Shown one piece after another: positions 7,925 through 14,787 of a stretch of DNA of 17,832 nucleotides (the stretch's first letter is position 1; the number at the start of each line of letters is the position of its first letter). Source of the stretch: Candidatus Hydrogenedentota bacterium (lineage in GTDB: Bacteria > Hydrogenedentota > Hydrogenedentia > Hydrogenedentales > SLHB01); contig DAOLNV010000032.1 in assembly GCA_035416745.1 (NCBI GenBank), forward strand, positions 37,156 through 54,987, read 5' to 3'. Below the pieces are notes generated by a model. That model saw only the letters and a list, made by a program, of their open reading frames with translations. It was not told where the DNA came from and ran no database searches. Made by a program: the position numbers and the translations under genes.

Positions 7925-8090
7925 AGCTGACTCGGCGGGCAAGCCGGGGAAAGGTCTTTACAAAAAGACGCAACTCTGTGGTACTCTTTGGTATCGCAGT
8001 ATCCCGTCTTGGGCGGTTCGCCCGATGGGGGGACATCACGCGCAGTGCTTGTGAGGGGAACTCTAGCTATTGGGAATAGGGCTACTTACA
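7925..8090 (+). ncRNA. Highly structured leader RNA of unknown class
   Basis: Four hairpins sit almost back to back. H1: CTCGGC/GCCGGG (7931-7948). H2: GTCTTT-ACAA-AAAGAC (7954-7969). H3: CTGTGGTAC/GTATCGCAG, 9 pairs with two G-U (7976-7999). H4: CCCGTC-TT-GGGCG-GTT-CGCCC-GATGGG, 11 pairs (8003-8029). An alternative pairing joins GCAAGC (7939-7944) to GCTTGT (about 8046-8051), which would open H1. The leader begins right after a strong -10 and ends at the DUF4015 start. This layout suits a riboswitch or other cis-acting leader, but I cannot match it to a known class. H4 has no T-run, so it is not a plain terminator. Confidence 0.45.
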
Positions 8091-9710
8091 ATGAATCGAC
8101 GCCGGTACACTTCGGGAATCGGGCTACGGCCTTGGCTCTGCTGCGCGGCTCTTCTCGCATTCGCCAGCATCGCGGCGGGCGTGCCGTCACCCCCCGAACA
8201 CGCAATCGCCCCGGCAGGGCCCGTTGCAGCAAAATCCAAGGCGCCGGAATGCATTCGCGGAGTCTATCTGAATTCCGCCAGTTTCTACGAACGCAAAATC
8301 ACCGAGACCCTGCACTACGCGAAAGAGGCCGGACTGAATGCCGTCGTGATGCACGTGAAAGATCCATATGGCCACATCTACTGGGATGCCGAGAACGCAT
8401 TGGCCCGCGAAATGAAAGCGTCCAAGGGGGACAAACAACTCCGCGCGGCCATCGAACGCTTCAACAATGCGGGATTGTGGACCATTGCCAAGCTCGACCT
8501 GTTTCAAGACACCCTTTTGGCCGAACACTGTCCCGACTGGGCTGTACAGGACACCGTTACGGGGAAACCCTGGTACAACAAGCAGGACCTCGCATGGGGA
8601 AATCCTCACGACGAACGCGTGTGGGACTACAACATTGCTCTGGCCAAAGAACTAATCGCGTTAGGCTTCGATGAAATCCAGTTCGACTATGTCCGGTTTC
8701 CTTCCGATGGCAAACTGAGCCGCGTGAAATATCCCAAAGTGCTTGAGAACAAGGACCGACTGCAGGTCATCGGCGCGTTCCTGGAAAAGGCCAACACGGA
8801 GCTCAAACCCCTCGGGGCCGCCATATCCGTCGACTTGTTCGGCTTCGTCGCCTGGATGACGTACGATTTCGGAGTGGGCCAGCGCATCGAGGAGATTGCG
8901 CCCCATGTAGATGCTATCTGCCCCATGCTCTATCCCTCGCACTTTCCAAAACAGTTCATGGGCAAAGACGACCCCGCGAAATACCCCCACGAAATCATGG
9001 AAGAAAGCATGAAACGCCTCAAGAAGCGTACAAACGTCGATATCCGCGCATGGGTACAGGGGTTCTGGTACCAGCCCGCTGAGATTATCAACGAAATCAA
9101 AGGCATCGAAGCCGCGGGATACAAGAGCTTCCTCATCTGGAGTCCGTCTTCGCAGTACGAAGTGACCTACGCCGCCTTGGCTGCCTACCAGAGCAAGACC
9201 TTCGCCGACCCCAAATACTACCCGACCCTTGCCGACCTCGCCGAGAAGGGGACATCCGAACTTCAGGGCGTCACCAACCTCGTAAACGCTACCGATTACG
9301 TAAAAGGCTCCACCGTTCTCAGCCTCGACCAATCCTCTTCTGAACAAAAGAGCTCATACACCACTCCCCGGCAACTCGTGGACACGTTTGACGAGGCTAT
9401 ATTGGACACCATACTCCAAACGCGCGGCATCGAATCGTCCTGGAAGGTCCCCCGAAGCACCAAACTCGACAAGGTGCTCGCGCTGCTCTTCGACGACCTC
9501 GGTATGTCGGCCCGTACCATGCGCATCGAGCCAATCCGGGTATCCTGGAAGGGCGACTGCCGTTTCTACAGAGGCGCGGGGCCTACCGTGGCTGCCGCCG
9601 CGGATGACGCCCCTGCGGCAGCGTCCCAACCCGAGACCTCTCCTGTTTCTCCCGGGGCTGACGAGGCGGAATCCCCCGCAGCTGAGGGTGGGGCAACGCC
9701 CACCTCCTAG
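8091..9710 (+). CDS. Exported putative glycoside hydrolase (DUF4015-like)
   Basis: 539 residues. After a basic start (MNRRR) a hydrophobic segment (about 15-30) looks like a signal peptide. The body opens with GVYLNSASF (57-65) and LNAVVMHVKD (82-91), and carries FDEIQFDYVRFP (193-204), the hallmark of the DUF4015 putative glycosyl hydrolase family (TIM-barrel type). It is followed by ICPMLYPSHFP, AWVQGFWY and FLIWSPSSQY. Catalytic acids and substrate are not established. About 150 further residues are unrecognised, ending in an Ala/Pro/Glu-rich low-complexity tail (from about 500). The ATG at 8091 has AGGG 9 nt upstream; an in-frame TTG at 8070 with GAGGGG upstream is the alternative and adds 7 residues. 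It is the only gene behind the structured leader. Confidence 0.85.
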   Translation: MNRRRYTSGIGLRPWLCCAALLAFASIAAGVPSPPEHAIAPAGPVAAKSKAPECIRGVYLNSASFYERKITETLHYAKEAGLNAVVMHVKDPYGHIYWDAENALAREMKASKGDKQLRAAIERFNNAGLWTIAKLDLFQDTLLAEHCPDWAVQDTVTGKPWYNKQDLAWGNPHDERVWDYNIALAKELIALGFDEIQFDYVRFPSDGKLSRVKYPKVLENKDRLQVIGAFLEKANTELKPLGAAISVDLFGFVAWMTYDFGVGQRIEEIAPHVDAICPMLYPSHFPKQFMGKDDPAKYPHEIMEESMKRLKKRTNVDIRAWVQGFWYQPAEIINEIKGIEAAGYKSFLIWSPSSQYEVTYAALAAYQSKTFADPKYYPTLADLAEKGTSELQGVTNLVNATDYVKGSTVLSLDQSSSEQKSSYTTPRQLVDTFDEAILDTILQTRGIESSWKVPRSTKLDKVLALLFDDLGMSARTMRIEPIRVSWKGDCRFYRGAGPTVAAAADDAPAAASQPETSPVSPGADEAESPAAEGGATPTS

Positions 9711-9803
9711 TCCATTCCCCCTGCAGAATGTGCCGCACCCCGGCAAGAATTACTGTCGGCAAAAACAAAGCCGCAGTTCCCGCTTCAGCCATAAGTGATT
9801 GTT

Positions 9804-9820
9804 TGCACGAGGGTTGTGCA
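9804..9820. promoter_or_regulatory. Inverted repeat upstream of the sigma-54 site
   Basis: TGCAC-N7-GTGCA is a perfect 5-bp inverted repeat whose inner edge is 23 nt before the -24 element. It could be an operator or activator site. Sigma-54 activators usually bind further upstream, so its role is open. Confidence 0.3.
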
Positions 9821-9842
9821 TTTCGCCCCTGCTCAAAAGGTT

Positions 9843-9858
9843 TGGCACATGCCTTGCT
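9843..9858 (+). promoter_or_regulatory. Sigma-54 (-24/-12) promoter of the flg operon
   Basis: TGGCACATGCCTTGCT matches the RpoN consensus TGGCAC-N5-TTGC[A/T] with the invariant GG and GC at the strict spacing. The transcript would start near 9869. Flagellar rod and ring genes are commonly under sigma-54 with a dedicated activator (FleQ/FlrC/FlgR type). No such activator is in this window. Confidence 0.75.
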
Positions 9859-9904
9859 CCACCCAGTTTGGCGGCATGGATGCGTCGCCGCATGCCCGTA
9901 TCGC

Positions 9905-9986
9905 GGGTGGCCTGGCAGCAAGGAGCGGTACCCCAAAAGACGTTCCTGATATCCAGTTGTTGCCAAACGCCGGAGCCAGGCCATCC
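9905..9986 (+). promoter_or_regulatory. Folded 5' leader of the flagellar transcript
   Basis: GGGTGGCCTGGC (9905-9916) pairs with GCCAGGCCATCC (9975-9986) over 12 bases with one G-U. Inside, AGGAGCG (9921-9927) pairs with CGTTCCT (9941-9947), 7 bases with one G-U. The structure lies entirely within the predicted sigma-54 transcript. It resembles no riboswitch class I can name. Confidence 0.4.
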
Positions 9987-10019
9987 TTGCGGTACACGCG
10001 CATCAACAATAACGGGGTT

Positions 10020-10041
10020 CCCACGAAGAGTGTGGGGGGAG
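10020..10041 (+). promoter_or_regulatory. Hairpin touching the flgF ribosome binding site
   Basis: CCCAC (10020-10024) pairs with GTGGG (10032-10036), and two G-U pairs can extend the stem into the run of G. The Shine-Dalgarno stretch GGGGGGAG (10034-10041) is therefore partly inside the stem. Folding could limit initiation of the first flagellar gene. Confidence 0.4.
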
Positions 10042-10048
10042 ACGGCAC

Positions 10049-10807
10049 ATGATTCAAGGCTTATATGCTGCCGCGTCCGGCATGATGGGGCTCGAGTCCC
10101 GCCAGGACGTCATCGCCAACAATATCGCCAATGCCGCCACCCCGGGCTTTCGCCGTCATGTTCCCGTAAACAAGGGATTTAACGAAATCCTGCTCCAAAG
10201 CGCACGGCATCCTTTCCGCCTGAACGCAGAATCCGCCCCTGGAGGCGGCCAGAAGCTCATCGAGACATTCACCGATACCCAGGCGGGCAGTATCACCGTT
10301 ACCGAAGACCCGCTCAACATCGCACTACAGGGACCCGGATTCATCGGGATCGAGACACCTCAGGGCGAACGCTTCACGCGAAACGGAAAACTCGCTGTCG
10401 ACGCCAACGGCCTTCTCACCACCGCCGACGGTTACCACGTGCAGGCCGCGAACGGCGGAGGGATCCAGGTCAGCGGCGGCAACATTGCCATCGACGAAGA
10501 CGGAAACGTGTACAGCCAGGGACTCCTCGTCGCACAGATTCGGCTTGTAGAGTTCGAGGACCCTCACATGCTGACGCGGGTGGGCGCCAACCTTTACCAG
10601 GCCTCCGATGACGCCATGGTGCGATCGGCGGAGGCTGCGGATACACGCGTGCTCCACAAATCCCTCGAACTCTCCAACGTCCAGGTCCCATCCGAGATGA
10701 TCCAGATGATGCTCGGCGCGCGCATCTACGCCGCGAACCAGAGAGTAATCAACGCAATTGACGAAACGGTAGGCCGCTTGATCAACGAAGTGGCCATGCC
10801 GGTCTAG
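10049..10807 (+). CDS. flgF: Flagellar basal-body rod protein FlgF
   Basis: 252 residues of the FlgF/FlgG/FlgE axial family. It forms part of the rod crossing the periplasm. The N-terminal block GLYAAASGMMGLESRQDVIANNIANAATPGF is the family signature, beginning at residue 4. The C-terminal block SLELSNVQVPSEMIQMMLGARIYAANQRVI forms the other half of the D0 coiled region. There is no cleavable signal, as expected for a substrate of the flagellar type III exporter. The call FlgF rather than a second FlgG rests on its place directly before flgG and on its less FlgG-like N-terminus. It is the first gene of the operon, 17 nt before flgG. Confidence 0.88.
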   Translation: MIQGLYAAASGMMGLESRQDVIANNIANAATPGFRRHVPVNKGFNEILLQSARHPFRLNAESAPGGGQKLIETFTDTQAGSITVTEDPLNIALQGPGFIGIETPQGERFTRNGKLAVDANGLLTTADGYHVQAANGGGIQVSGGNIAIDEDGNVYSQGLLVAQIRLVEFEDPHMLTRVGANLYQASDDAMVRSAEAADTRVLHKSLELSNVQVPSEMIQMMLGARIYAANQRVINAIDETVGRLINEVAMPV

Positions 10808-10824
10808 GGTGAGGAGAAAACACG

Positions 10825-11616
10825 ATGATCCGCGCAATGTTCACCTCGGCGACGGGAATGATTGCCCAGCAGCTCAACGTCGACACCATTGCCAATAACC
10901 TGGCTAACGTGAATACCACGGGTTTCAAGAAAAGCCGCGTCAATTTCCAGGACCTCCTCTACGAAACCCTTCAGCCCGCAGGAACGGAAACCACCACGGG
11001 CGCGACCATTCCCGAGGGCATCCAGGTCGGGCACGGCGTCCGCCCCGCCTCAATCGCCAAACTGTTTACGCAAGGCAACATGATCCAGACCGGAAATGAG
11101 CTGGACCTCGTCATCGAGGGCGACGGCTTCTTTCAAATCGAGTTGCCCGACGGCACAATCGCCTATACCCGCGACGGCAACTTCAAGCTGAACAATGACG
11201 GTGCCATCCAGACGGTTGATGGATTCCCCCTCGAGCCCGGCATCACCGTTCCCGAAGACCACGAGCAGATTACCGTCAATTCAGACGGCACGGTCTCCGT
11301 AAAGGTCCCGGGGCAGTCGGCTGAGGTCAATGTGGGCCAGATCGAGTTGGCACGATTCTCGAACCCGGCAGGCCTGGATTCCCGGCTGGGGCGTAACCTC
11401 CTCCTCGAAACCGACGCCTCCGGCGCGCCCACAATCGGACAACCCGGTGAAGAAGGCGTCGGCTTTCTGGAGCAGGGTTTCCTCGAGAACTCGAACGTGC
11501 AGGTAGTCGAAGAGATCATACAGCTCATTATTGCTCAACGCGCCTACGAAGCAAGTTCAAAAGTAGTGCAAACCTCCGATGAAATGCTCCAAACGGCAAA
11601 CAACATCCGGCGGTAG
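10825..11616 (+). CDS. flgG: Flagellar distal rod protein FlgG
   Basis: 263 residues, typical for FlgG. Distal rod subunit that passes through the P- and L-rings. SATGMIAQQLNVDTIANNLANVNTTGFKK at the N-terminus and FLENSNVQVVEEIIQLIIAQRAYEAS at the C-terminus are near-consensus FlgG blocks. GDGFFQI and YTRDGNFKL lie in the middle domain. The ribosome binding site GAGGAG precedes the ATG. It follows flgF by 17 nt and precedes flgA by 19 nt. Confidence 0.95.
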   Translation: MIRAMFTSATGMIAQQLNVDTIANNLANVNTTGFKKSRVNFQDLLYETLQPAGTETTTGATIPEGIQVGHGVRPASIAKLFTQGNMIQTGNELDLVIEGDGFFQIELPDGTIAYTRDGNFKLNNDGAIQTVDGFPLEPGITVPEDHEQITVNSDGTVSVKVPGQSAEVNVGQIELARFSNPAGLDSRLGRNLLLETDASGAPTIGQPGEEGVGFLEQGFLENSNVQVVEEIIQLIIAQRAYEASSKVVQTSDEMLQTANNIRR

Positions 11617-11635
11617 GAGGGGAGGTCGGTGACAT

Positions 11636-12607
11636 ATGATTCGTGAACGGCAGATTCTTCGAGCGCGGCGCCCGTGGGCTGCTGCGGCCGCCATGCTGCT
11701 GGCCGCTGCCCAGGCGCTTGCGCTGAACGTTGTCGCGCTGCGAGAAGAAGCCTATGTCAAAGGACCCAGCGTATTCCTCGGTGACGTGGCCGATATCCAA
11801 GGAGACGATGCCGCCGCGCTGGCAAAACTCGAGATTGTGCCCGCCGCCTCTCCCGGCGCCGTCAAACGCATCAACGCTTCTTTGCTCCGCTCCCGTCTGG
11901 TTTCCTCGGGCTATGACGTCCAGCAATTCGAGATCACCGGCGCGGAAAACGTGAATGCGACCACCCTCTCCATCGAGCTCTCCAAAGAAATGCTCGTCGA
12001 TGACCTGCGCCGCTTCGTCGTTAGCGAGATGCCTTGGGACGCCACGGACGCCACCGTCGATATCGAGATGCCCTCCGCCGGCCTCACCGTGCCCGAGGGC
12101 GACGTTGCCCTCGAGTGGAGCCCCACCCCCTTATACAGGTACCTCGGCAAGGGAACCATCCGCGGTGAGGTGGTCGTCGACGGCGAAGTGCGCGATGTCG
12201 TCTACTGCAAGGTGGATGTGCAGGCGTTTGGAGATGTTGTCGTAACCACCAAGGATATTCCGCGCGGCTCCATCATCTCACAGAGCGACCTTGTGCTGGA
12301 AAAACGCGCGATGTCAGCCATGCGCGATGGTTATTACCAGGATCCCCAGGAACTCGTCGGAATGGTGGCCCGAAGCACGATCTTTCCCGACACGGTTCTC
12401 ACCTCGCGCCACGTCATGCCGAGGCGCATCATCAAACGCAACCAAATCGTCACGGTCGAGGTACAGGTGGGGGCGCTCATCGTGCGCGACCGCGCTCTCG
12501 CCATGAGCAACGCCGCCGCCGGTGACATCATCATCTGCCGGCGCATGAATTCGAAAGAAGAATTCCAGGGCGTCGTTCGAAAAGATGGCGTTGTCGTGGT
12601 CCAGTAA
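11636..12607 (+). CDS. flgA: P-ring assembly chaperone FlgA
   Basis: 323 residues. Periplasmic chaperone needed for polymerisation of FlgI into the P-ring. An Arg-rich start and an Ala/Leu stretch ending in ALA (about residue 29) form a Sec signal. The N-terminal part has VFLGDVADIQG. The SAF domain starts near residue 200 (VTTKDIPRGSIISQSDLVLE) and ends with LVGMVARSTIFPDTVLTSRHV. The C-terminal ChapFlgA part has VTVEVQVGALIVRDRALAM and GDIIICRRMNSKEEFQGVV. It is longer than the enterobacterial protein (about 220), as in many other phyla. GGAGG lies upstream of the ATG. It sits just before flgH-flgI, its partner. Confidence 0.93.
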   Translation: MIRERQILRARRPWAAAAAMLLAAAQALALNVVALREEAYVKGPSVFLGDVADIQGDDAAALAKLEIVPAASPGAVKRINASLLRSRLVSSGYDVQQFEITGAENVNATTLSIELSKEMLVDDLRRFVVSEMPWDATDATVDIEMPSAGLTVPEGDVALEWSPTPLYRYLGKGTIRGEVVVDGEVRDVVYCKVDVQAFGDVVVTTKDIPRGSIISQSDLVLEKRAMSAMRDGYYQDPQELVGMVARSTIFPDTVLTSRHVMPRRIIKRNQIVTVEVQVGALIVRDRALAMSNAAAGDIIICRRMNSKEEFQGVVRKDGVVVVQ

Positions 12608-12624
12608 CGCCCGGGAGACTAATC

Positions 12625-13260
12625 GTGAAAAAATCGGTCCTATTGCTTACGCTGGCGTTGGCCGCGGCATTGCCCGCTTCGGCGGATTCCCTGTTTACGA
12701 AGGAAGTCGCCAAACGAGGGCCCGCCGTCTCCAACAAGAACACGCGGTTCGCCGAGGGCGACATCATCATCGTGCTGGTGCGTGAGAACATCGATGCAAC
12801 CACCGAATCCAATACCAATACAAAGAAAGAATCGGAGATCGTCGCCGAGGCGCCCGTCGGCTCCAATACCTTCCTGGTGGCTAAGAAACCCGACGGTTTG
12901 GGGCTTCTCAAGAAGGAACGGCTGCCCAATTGGGACATCGAGGTCGAGAACGAACACAAGGGGCGGGGCGACACCTCGCGCTCCAACAGACTCACCACCA
13001 CCATCTCGTGCACCGTCACGAAAGTCTTCGAAAACGGGAATCTCGAGATCATGGGCAACAAAAGGGTCACCGTGAACTCAGAAGATTCAACCGTCCTCCT
13101 TACCGGCACCGTGCGCGCTCGCGACGTCTCGCCCGAAAATACCGTGCCATCGGACAGGGTGGCCAACGCAATCGTGGAACTTAAGGGGAAAGGCCCGCTG
13201 TGGAACAATCAGAGGCGGGGCATCCTGACCAAGTTGCTGGACTGGTTCTCGCCATTCTAG
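12625..13260 (+). CDS. flgH: Flagellar L-ring protein FlgH (no lipobox)
   Basis: 211 residues. Forms the L-ring bushing in the outer membrane around the distal rod. Family blocks are FAEGDIIIVLVRENIDATTESNTNTKKES, EHKGRGDTSRSNRLTTTISC, VFENGNLEIMGNKRVTVNSE and TGTVRARDVSPENTVPSDRVANA, a run typical of FlgH. The start is GTG at 12625 with GGGAG 8 nt upstream. The signal MKKSVLLLTLALAAALPASADS ends in an AxA-type site. There is no cysteine there, so unlike standard FlgH it is not predicted to be a lipoprotein. The only Cys (in TTTISC) is internal. Confidence 0.94.
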   Translation: MKKSVLLLTLALAAALPASADSLFTKEVAKRGPAVSNKNTRFAEGDIIIVLVRENIDATTESNTNTKKESEIVAEAPVGSNTFLVAKKPDGLGLLKKERLPNWDIEVENEHKGRGDTSRSNRLTTTISCTVTKVFENGNLEIMGNKRVTVNSEDSTVLLTGTVRARDVSPENTVPSDRVANAIVELKGKGPLWNNQRRGILTKLLDWFSPF

Positions 13261-13271
13261 AGGATATGGAA

Positions 13272-14375
13272 ATGCATACTCGAACCGTTGGGTCAGTCTT
13301 TGCATGTGCCCTCTTTTGCGGGATGCTCGTTCCCTCGGGCGCACACGCAAGCCGCATTAAAGACCTGTGCACCGTACAGGGGGCGCAGGAAAACACGCTC
13401 ACGGGTGTAGGATTGGTCGTCGGCCTTGCGGGTACCGGTGACGGCAACGAGGACGCCCTTCGCCGCCAGCAACGCCTCCTCGAACGCCTCCAGATCGACG
13501 TCGACCAGGTCGACGGCCTCAACTCCGAAAACATCGCCGTCGTCGTTGTCGATGCCACCTATCCTCCCTTCGCCAAACAGGGCACGCGCATTGACGTACG
13601 TGTAAATGCCCTCTATGACTGCGAAAGCCTCCAGGGAGGCACCTTGCTCCAAACCATGCTGTACGGAATCGACGGCGAGGTGTATGCCGTAGCTCAAGGG
13701 CCGCTCTCCGTGGGCGGGTTCAGCACGCGCGCCGGCGGCGCTGGCGTCACCCAGAACCATGTCACCGTGGCCCGGATACCCATGGGCGCGACCATCGAAT
13801 CCGAAATCCCCTCCACCATCACCGACGGCGAACGAATCACCCTCCAGTTGAAACGGCCTGACTTCATCACCGCTAACAAGATCCAGATGGCCATCAACGG
13901 CGAGTTTCAGGAAGGCGTCGCCGCCGCGCTGGGGCCTGGCGCCATTAACGTGCGTATTCCTGCCGACCGGCAGAACGATCTCGTATCCTTCATGGCGGCT
14001 GTCCAGGACATCAGCGTCGAACCCGACTTTCCCGCCCGAGTAGTCATCAACGAACGCACCGGCACCCTGGTTATCGGCGGCGAGGTGATCATACGGCCCT
14101 GTCAAGTCGCTCATGGCAACCTCACCTTGGAAGTCGCCACAACGCCCTTGGTCAGCCAGCCCGCCCCGCTCTCCGAAGGACAGACCGTGGTTACGGAAGT
14201 GACGGACCTGCGCGCTATCCAGGAGAAAGGCTACCTCTTGCCCGTCCAGGGCACCTCGGCAAGCGACGTGGCCATGGCCTTGAACGCGCTCAAAGTGACG
14301 CCGCGCGACATGATTTCCATCTTCCAAGCCTTGCGCGAGGCCGGCGCACTCGATGCCGATGTCGAGATCATGTGA
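13272..14375 (+). CDS. flgI: Flagellar P-ring protein FlgI
   Basis: 367 residues, the usual size. Forms the periplasmic P-ring around the rod. A Sec signal ends in AHA, and the mature protein begins SRIKDLCTVQG. NTLTGVGLVVGLAGTGDGN, NIAVVVVDATYPPFAKQGTRIDV, GGAGVTQNHVTVARIP, VVINERTGTLVIGG and GTSASDVAMALNAL are conserved FlgI blocks. Start choice: an ATG at 13266 lies only 2 nt after GAGG, while ATG 13272 lies 8 nt after it, so 13272 is preferred. It starts 11 nt after flgH. The stop TGA overlaps the flgJ start. Confidence 0.95.
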   Translation: MHTRTVGSVFACALFCGMLVPSGAHASRIKDLCTVQGAQENTLTGVGLVVGLAGTGDGNEDALRRQQRLLERLQIDVDQVDGLNSENIAVVVVDATYPPFAKQGTRIDVRVNALYDCESLQGGTLLQTMLYGIDGEVYAVAQGPLSVGGFSTRAGGAGVTQNHVTVARIPMGATIESEIPSTITDGERITLQLKRPDFITANKIQMAINGEFQEGVAAALGPGAINVRIPADRQNDLVSFMAAVQDISVEPDFPARVVINERTGTLVIGGEVIIRPCQVAHGNLTLEVATTPLVSQPAPLSEGQTVVTEVTDLRAIQEKGYLLPVQGTSASDVAMALNALKVTPRDMISIFQALREAGALDADVEIM

Positions 14376-14743
14376 TGCTTTACGTAAACCCCCTCGATGC
14401 ACCCCGAGCCTTCGAAAACGGCGTTCTAGGCGAGGATGCTACCAAGCGGCGAATCGCCCTACAGGAAATGGAACAGTATTTCGCCCGGCTGATCATGCGG
14501 GAAATGCGTTCGTCACTTCCCGATGACGGTATCTTTCCACGCAGCGCCGAGCGCCAGAATTTCGAGGAAATGCTCGACGAAGCCTTGAGCGCGGAGATGG
14601 CACGAAGCGGACAGCTCGGGTTGGCCAAGATGCTCGAGGAGCAACTGCGCATCGGCGAAATGCAGAAACAGCTCAAACCTCAGCACGCCGCAAACCCCCG
14701 CGAAGACGTCGGCCCCGCCAATCCCGAAACAGCAGTCAAGTAA
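14375..14743 (+). CDS. flgJ: Rod-binding protein FlgJ (N-terminal domain only)
   Basis: 122 residues from the ATG that shares one base with the flgI stop (TGATG); a GTG 3 nt earlier is the alternative. It matches the rod-binding domain of FlgJ: ALQEMEQYFARLIMREMRSS, then NFEEMLDEALSAEMARSG and LGLAKMLEEQL. The C-terminal muramidase domain of the enterobacterial protein is absent. The frame ends cleanly, so this is the single-domain form known in many phyla, not a truncation. It would cap or scaffold the growing rod while a separate enzyme opens the peptidoglycan. Translation is probably coupled to flgI. Confidence 0.88.
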   Translation: MLYVNPLDAPRAFENGVLGEDATKRRIALQEMEQYFARLIMREMRSSLPDDGIFPRSAERQNFEEMLDEALSAEMARSGQLGLAKMLEEQLRIGEMQKQLKPQHAANPREDVGPANPETAVK

Positions 14744-14763
14744 ACCCTGTCTTCTGCCGATAA
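14736..14763 (+). promoter_or_regulatory. Sigma-28 (FliA) promoter for flgN-flgL
   Basis: GCCGATAA (14756-14763) is a perfect sigma-28 -10. TCAA (14736-14739) at 16 nt, or CAAG at 15 nt, is a partial match to the TAAA -35. The site lies in the only sizeable gap (44 nt to the chosen start) of the flagellar locus. The predicted start is near 14770, which fits the flgN GTG at 14788. Confidence 0.6.
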
Positions 14764-14787
14764 ACGGAATGAGAAGAGGTGTTTAAG

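Larger units (their letters stand above)
9711..10048. other. Regulatory gap ahead of the flagellar operon
   Basis: 338 nt without a credible gene. It holds an inverted repeat (9804-9820), a sigma-54 promoter match (9843-9858) and then about 180 nt of predicted 5' leader with a long-range stem and a hairpin at the flgF ribosome binding site. Each is listed separately. Confidence 0.6.

Noticed and set aside
8011..8023. tRNA T-arm (GGTTCG inside the leader)
   Set aside because: No acceptor, D or anticodon arms surround it; it is the tip of hairpin H4.
7925..8030. c-di-GMP-I (GEMM) riboswitch in the DUF4015 leader
   Set aside because: GGGCAA, GAAA and GACGCAA occur in the right order, but the spacing between GAAA and GACGCAA is too long, the stem they should close is not formed, and the downstream receptor sequence is missing.
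7808..8090. 6S RNA beside fthC
   Set aside because: 6S RNA is one long bulged hairpin, usually upstream of ygfA on the same strand. Here the RNA is on the opposite strand and folds as several short hairpins.
13293..14402. Long antisense open frame opposite flgI
   Set aside because: Shadow of a well-conserved gene in GC-rich DNA; no domain features.
14375..14743. flgJ as a truncated pseudogene
   Set aside because: The rod-binding domain is complete and the frame ends cleanly; single-domain FlgJ is common outside enterobacteria.
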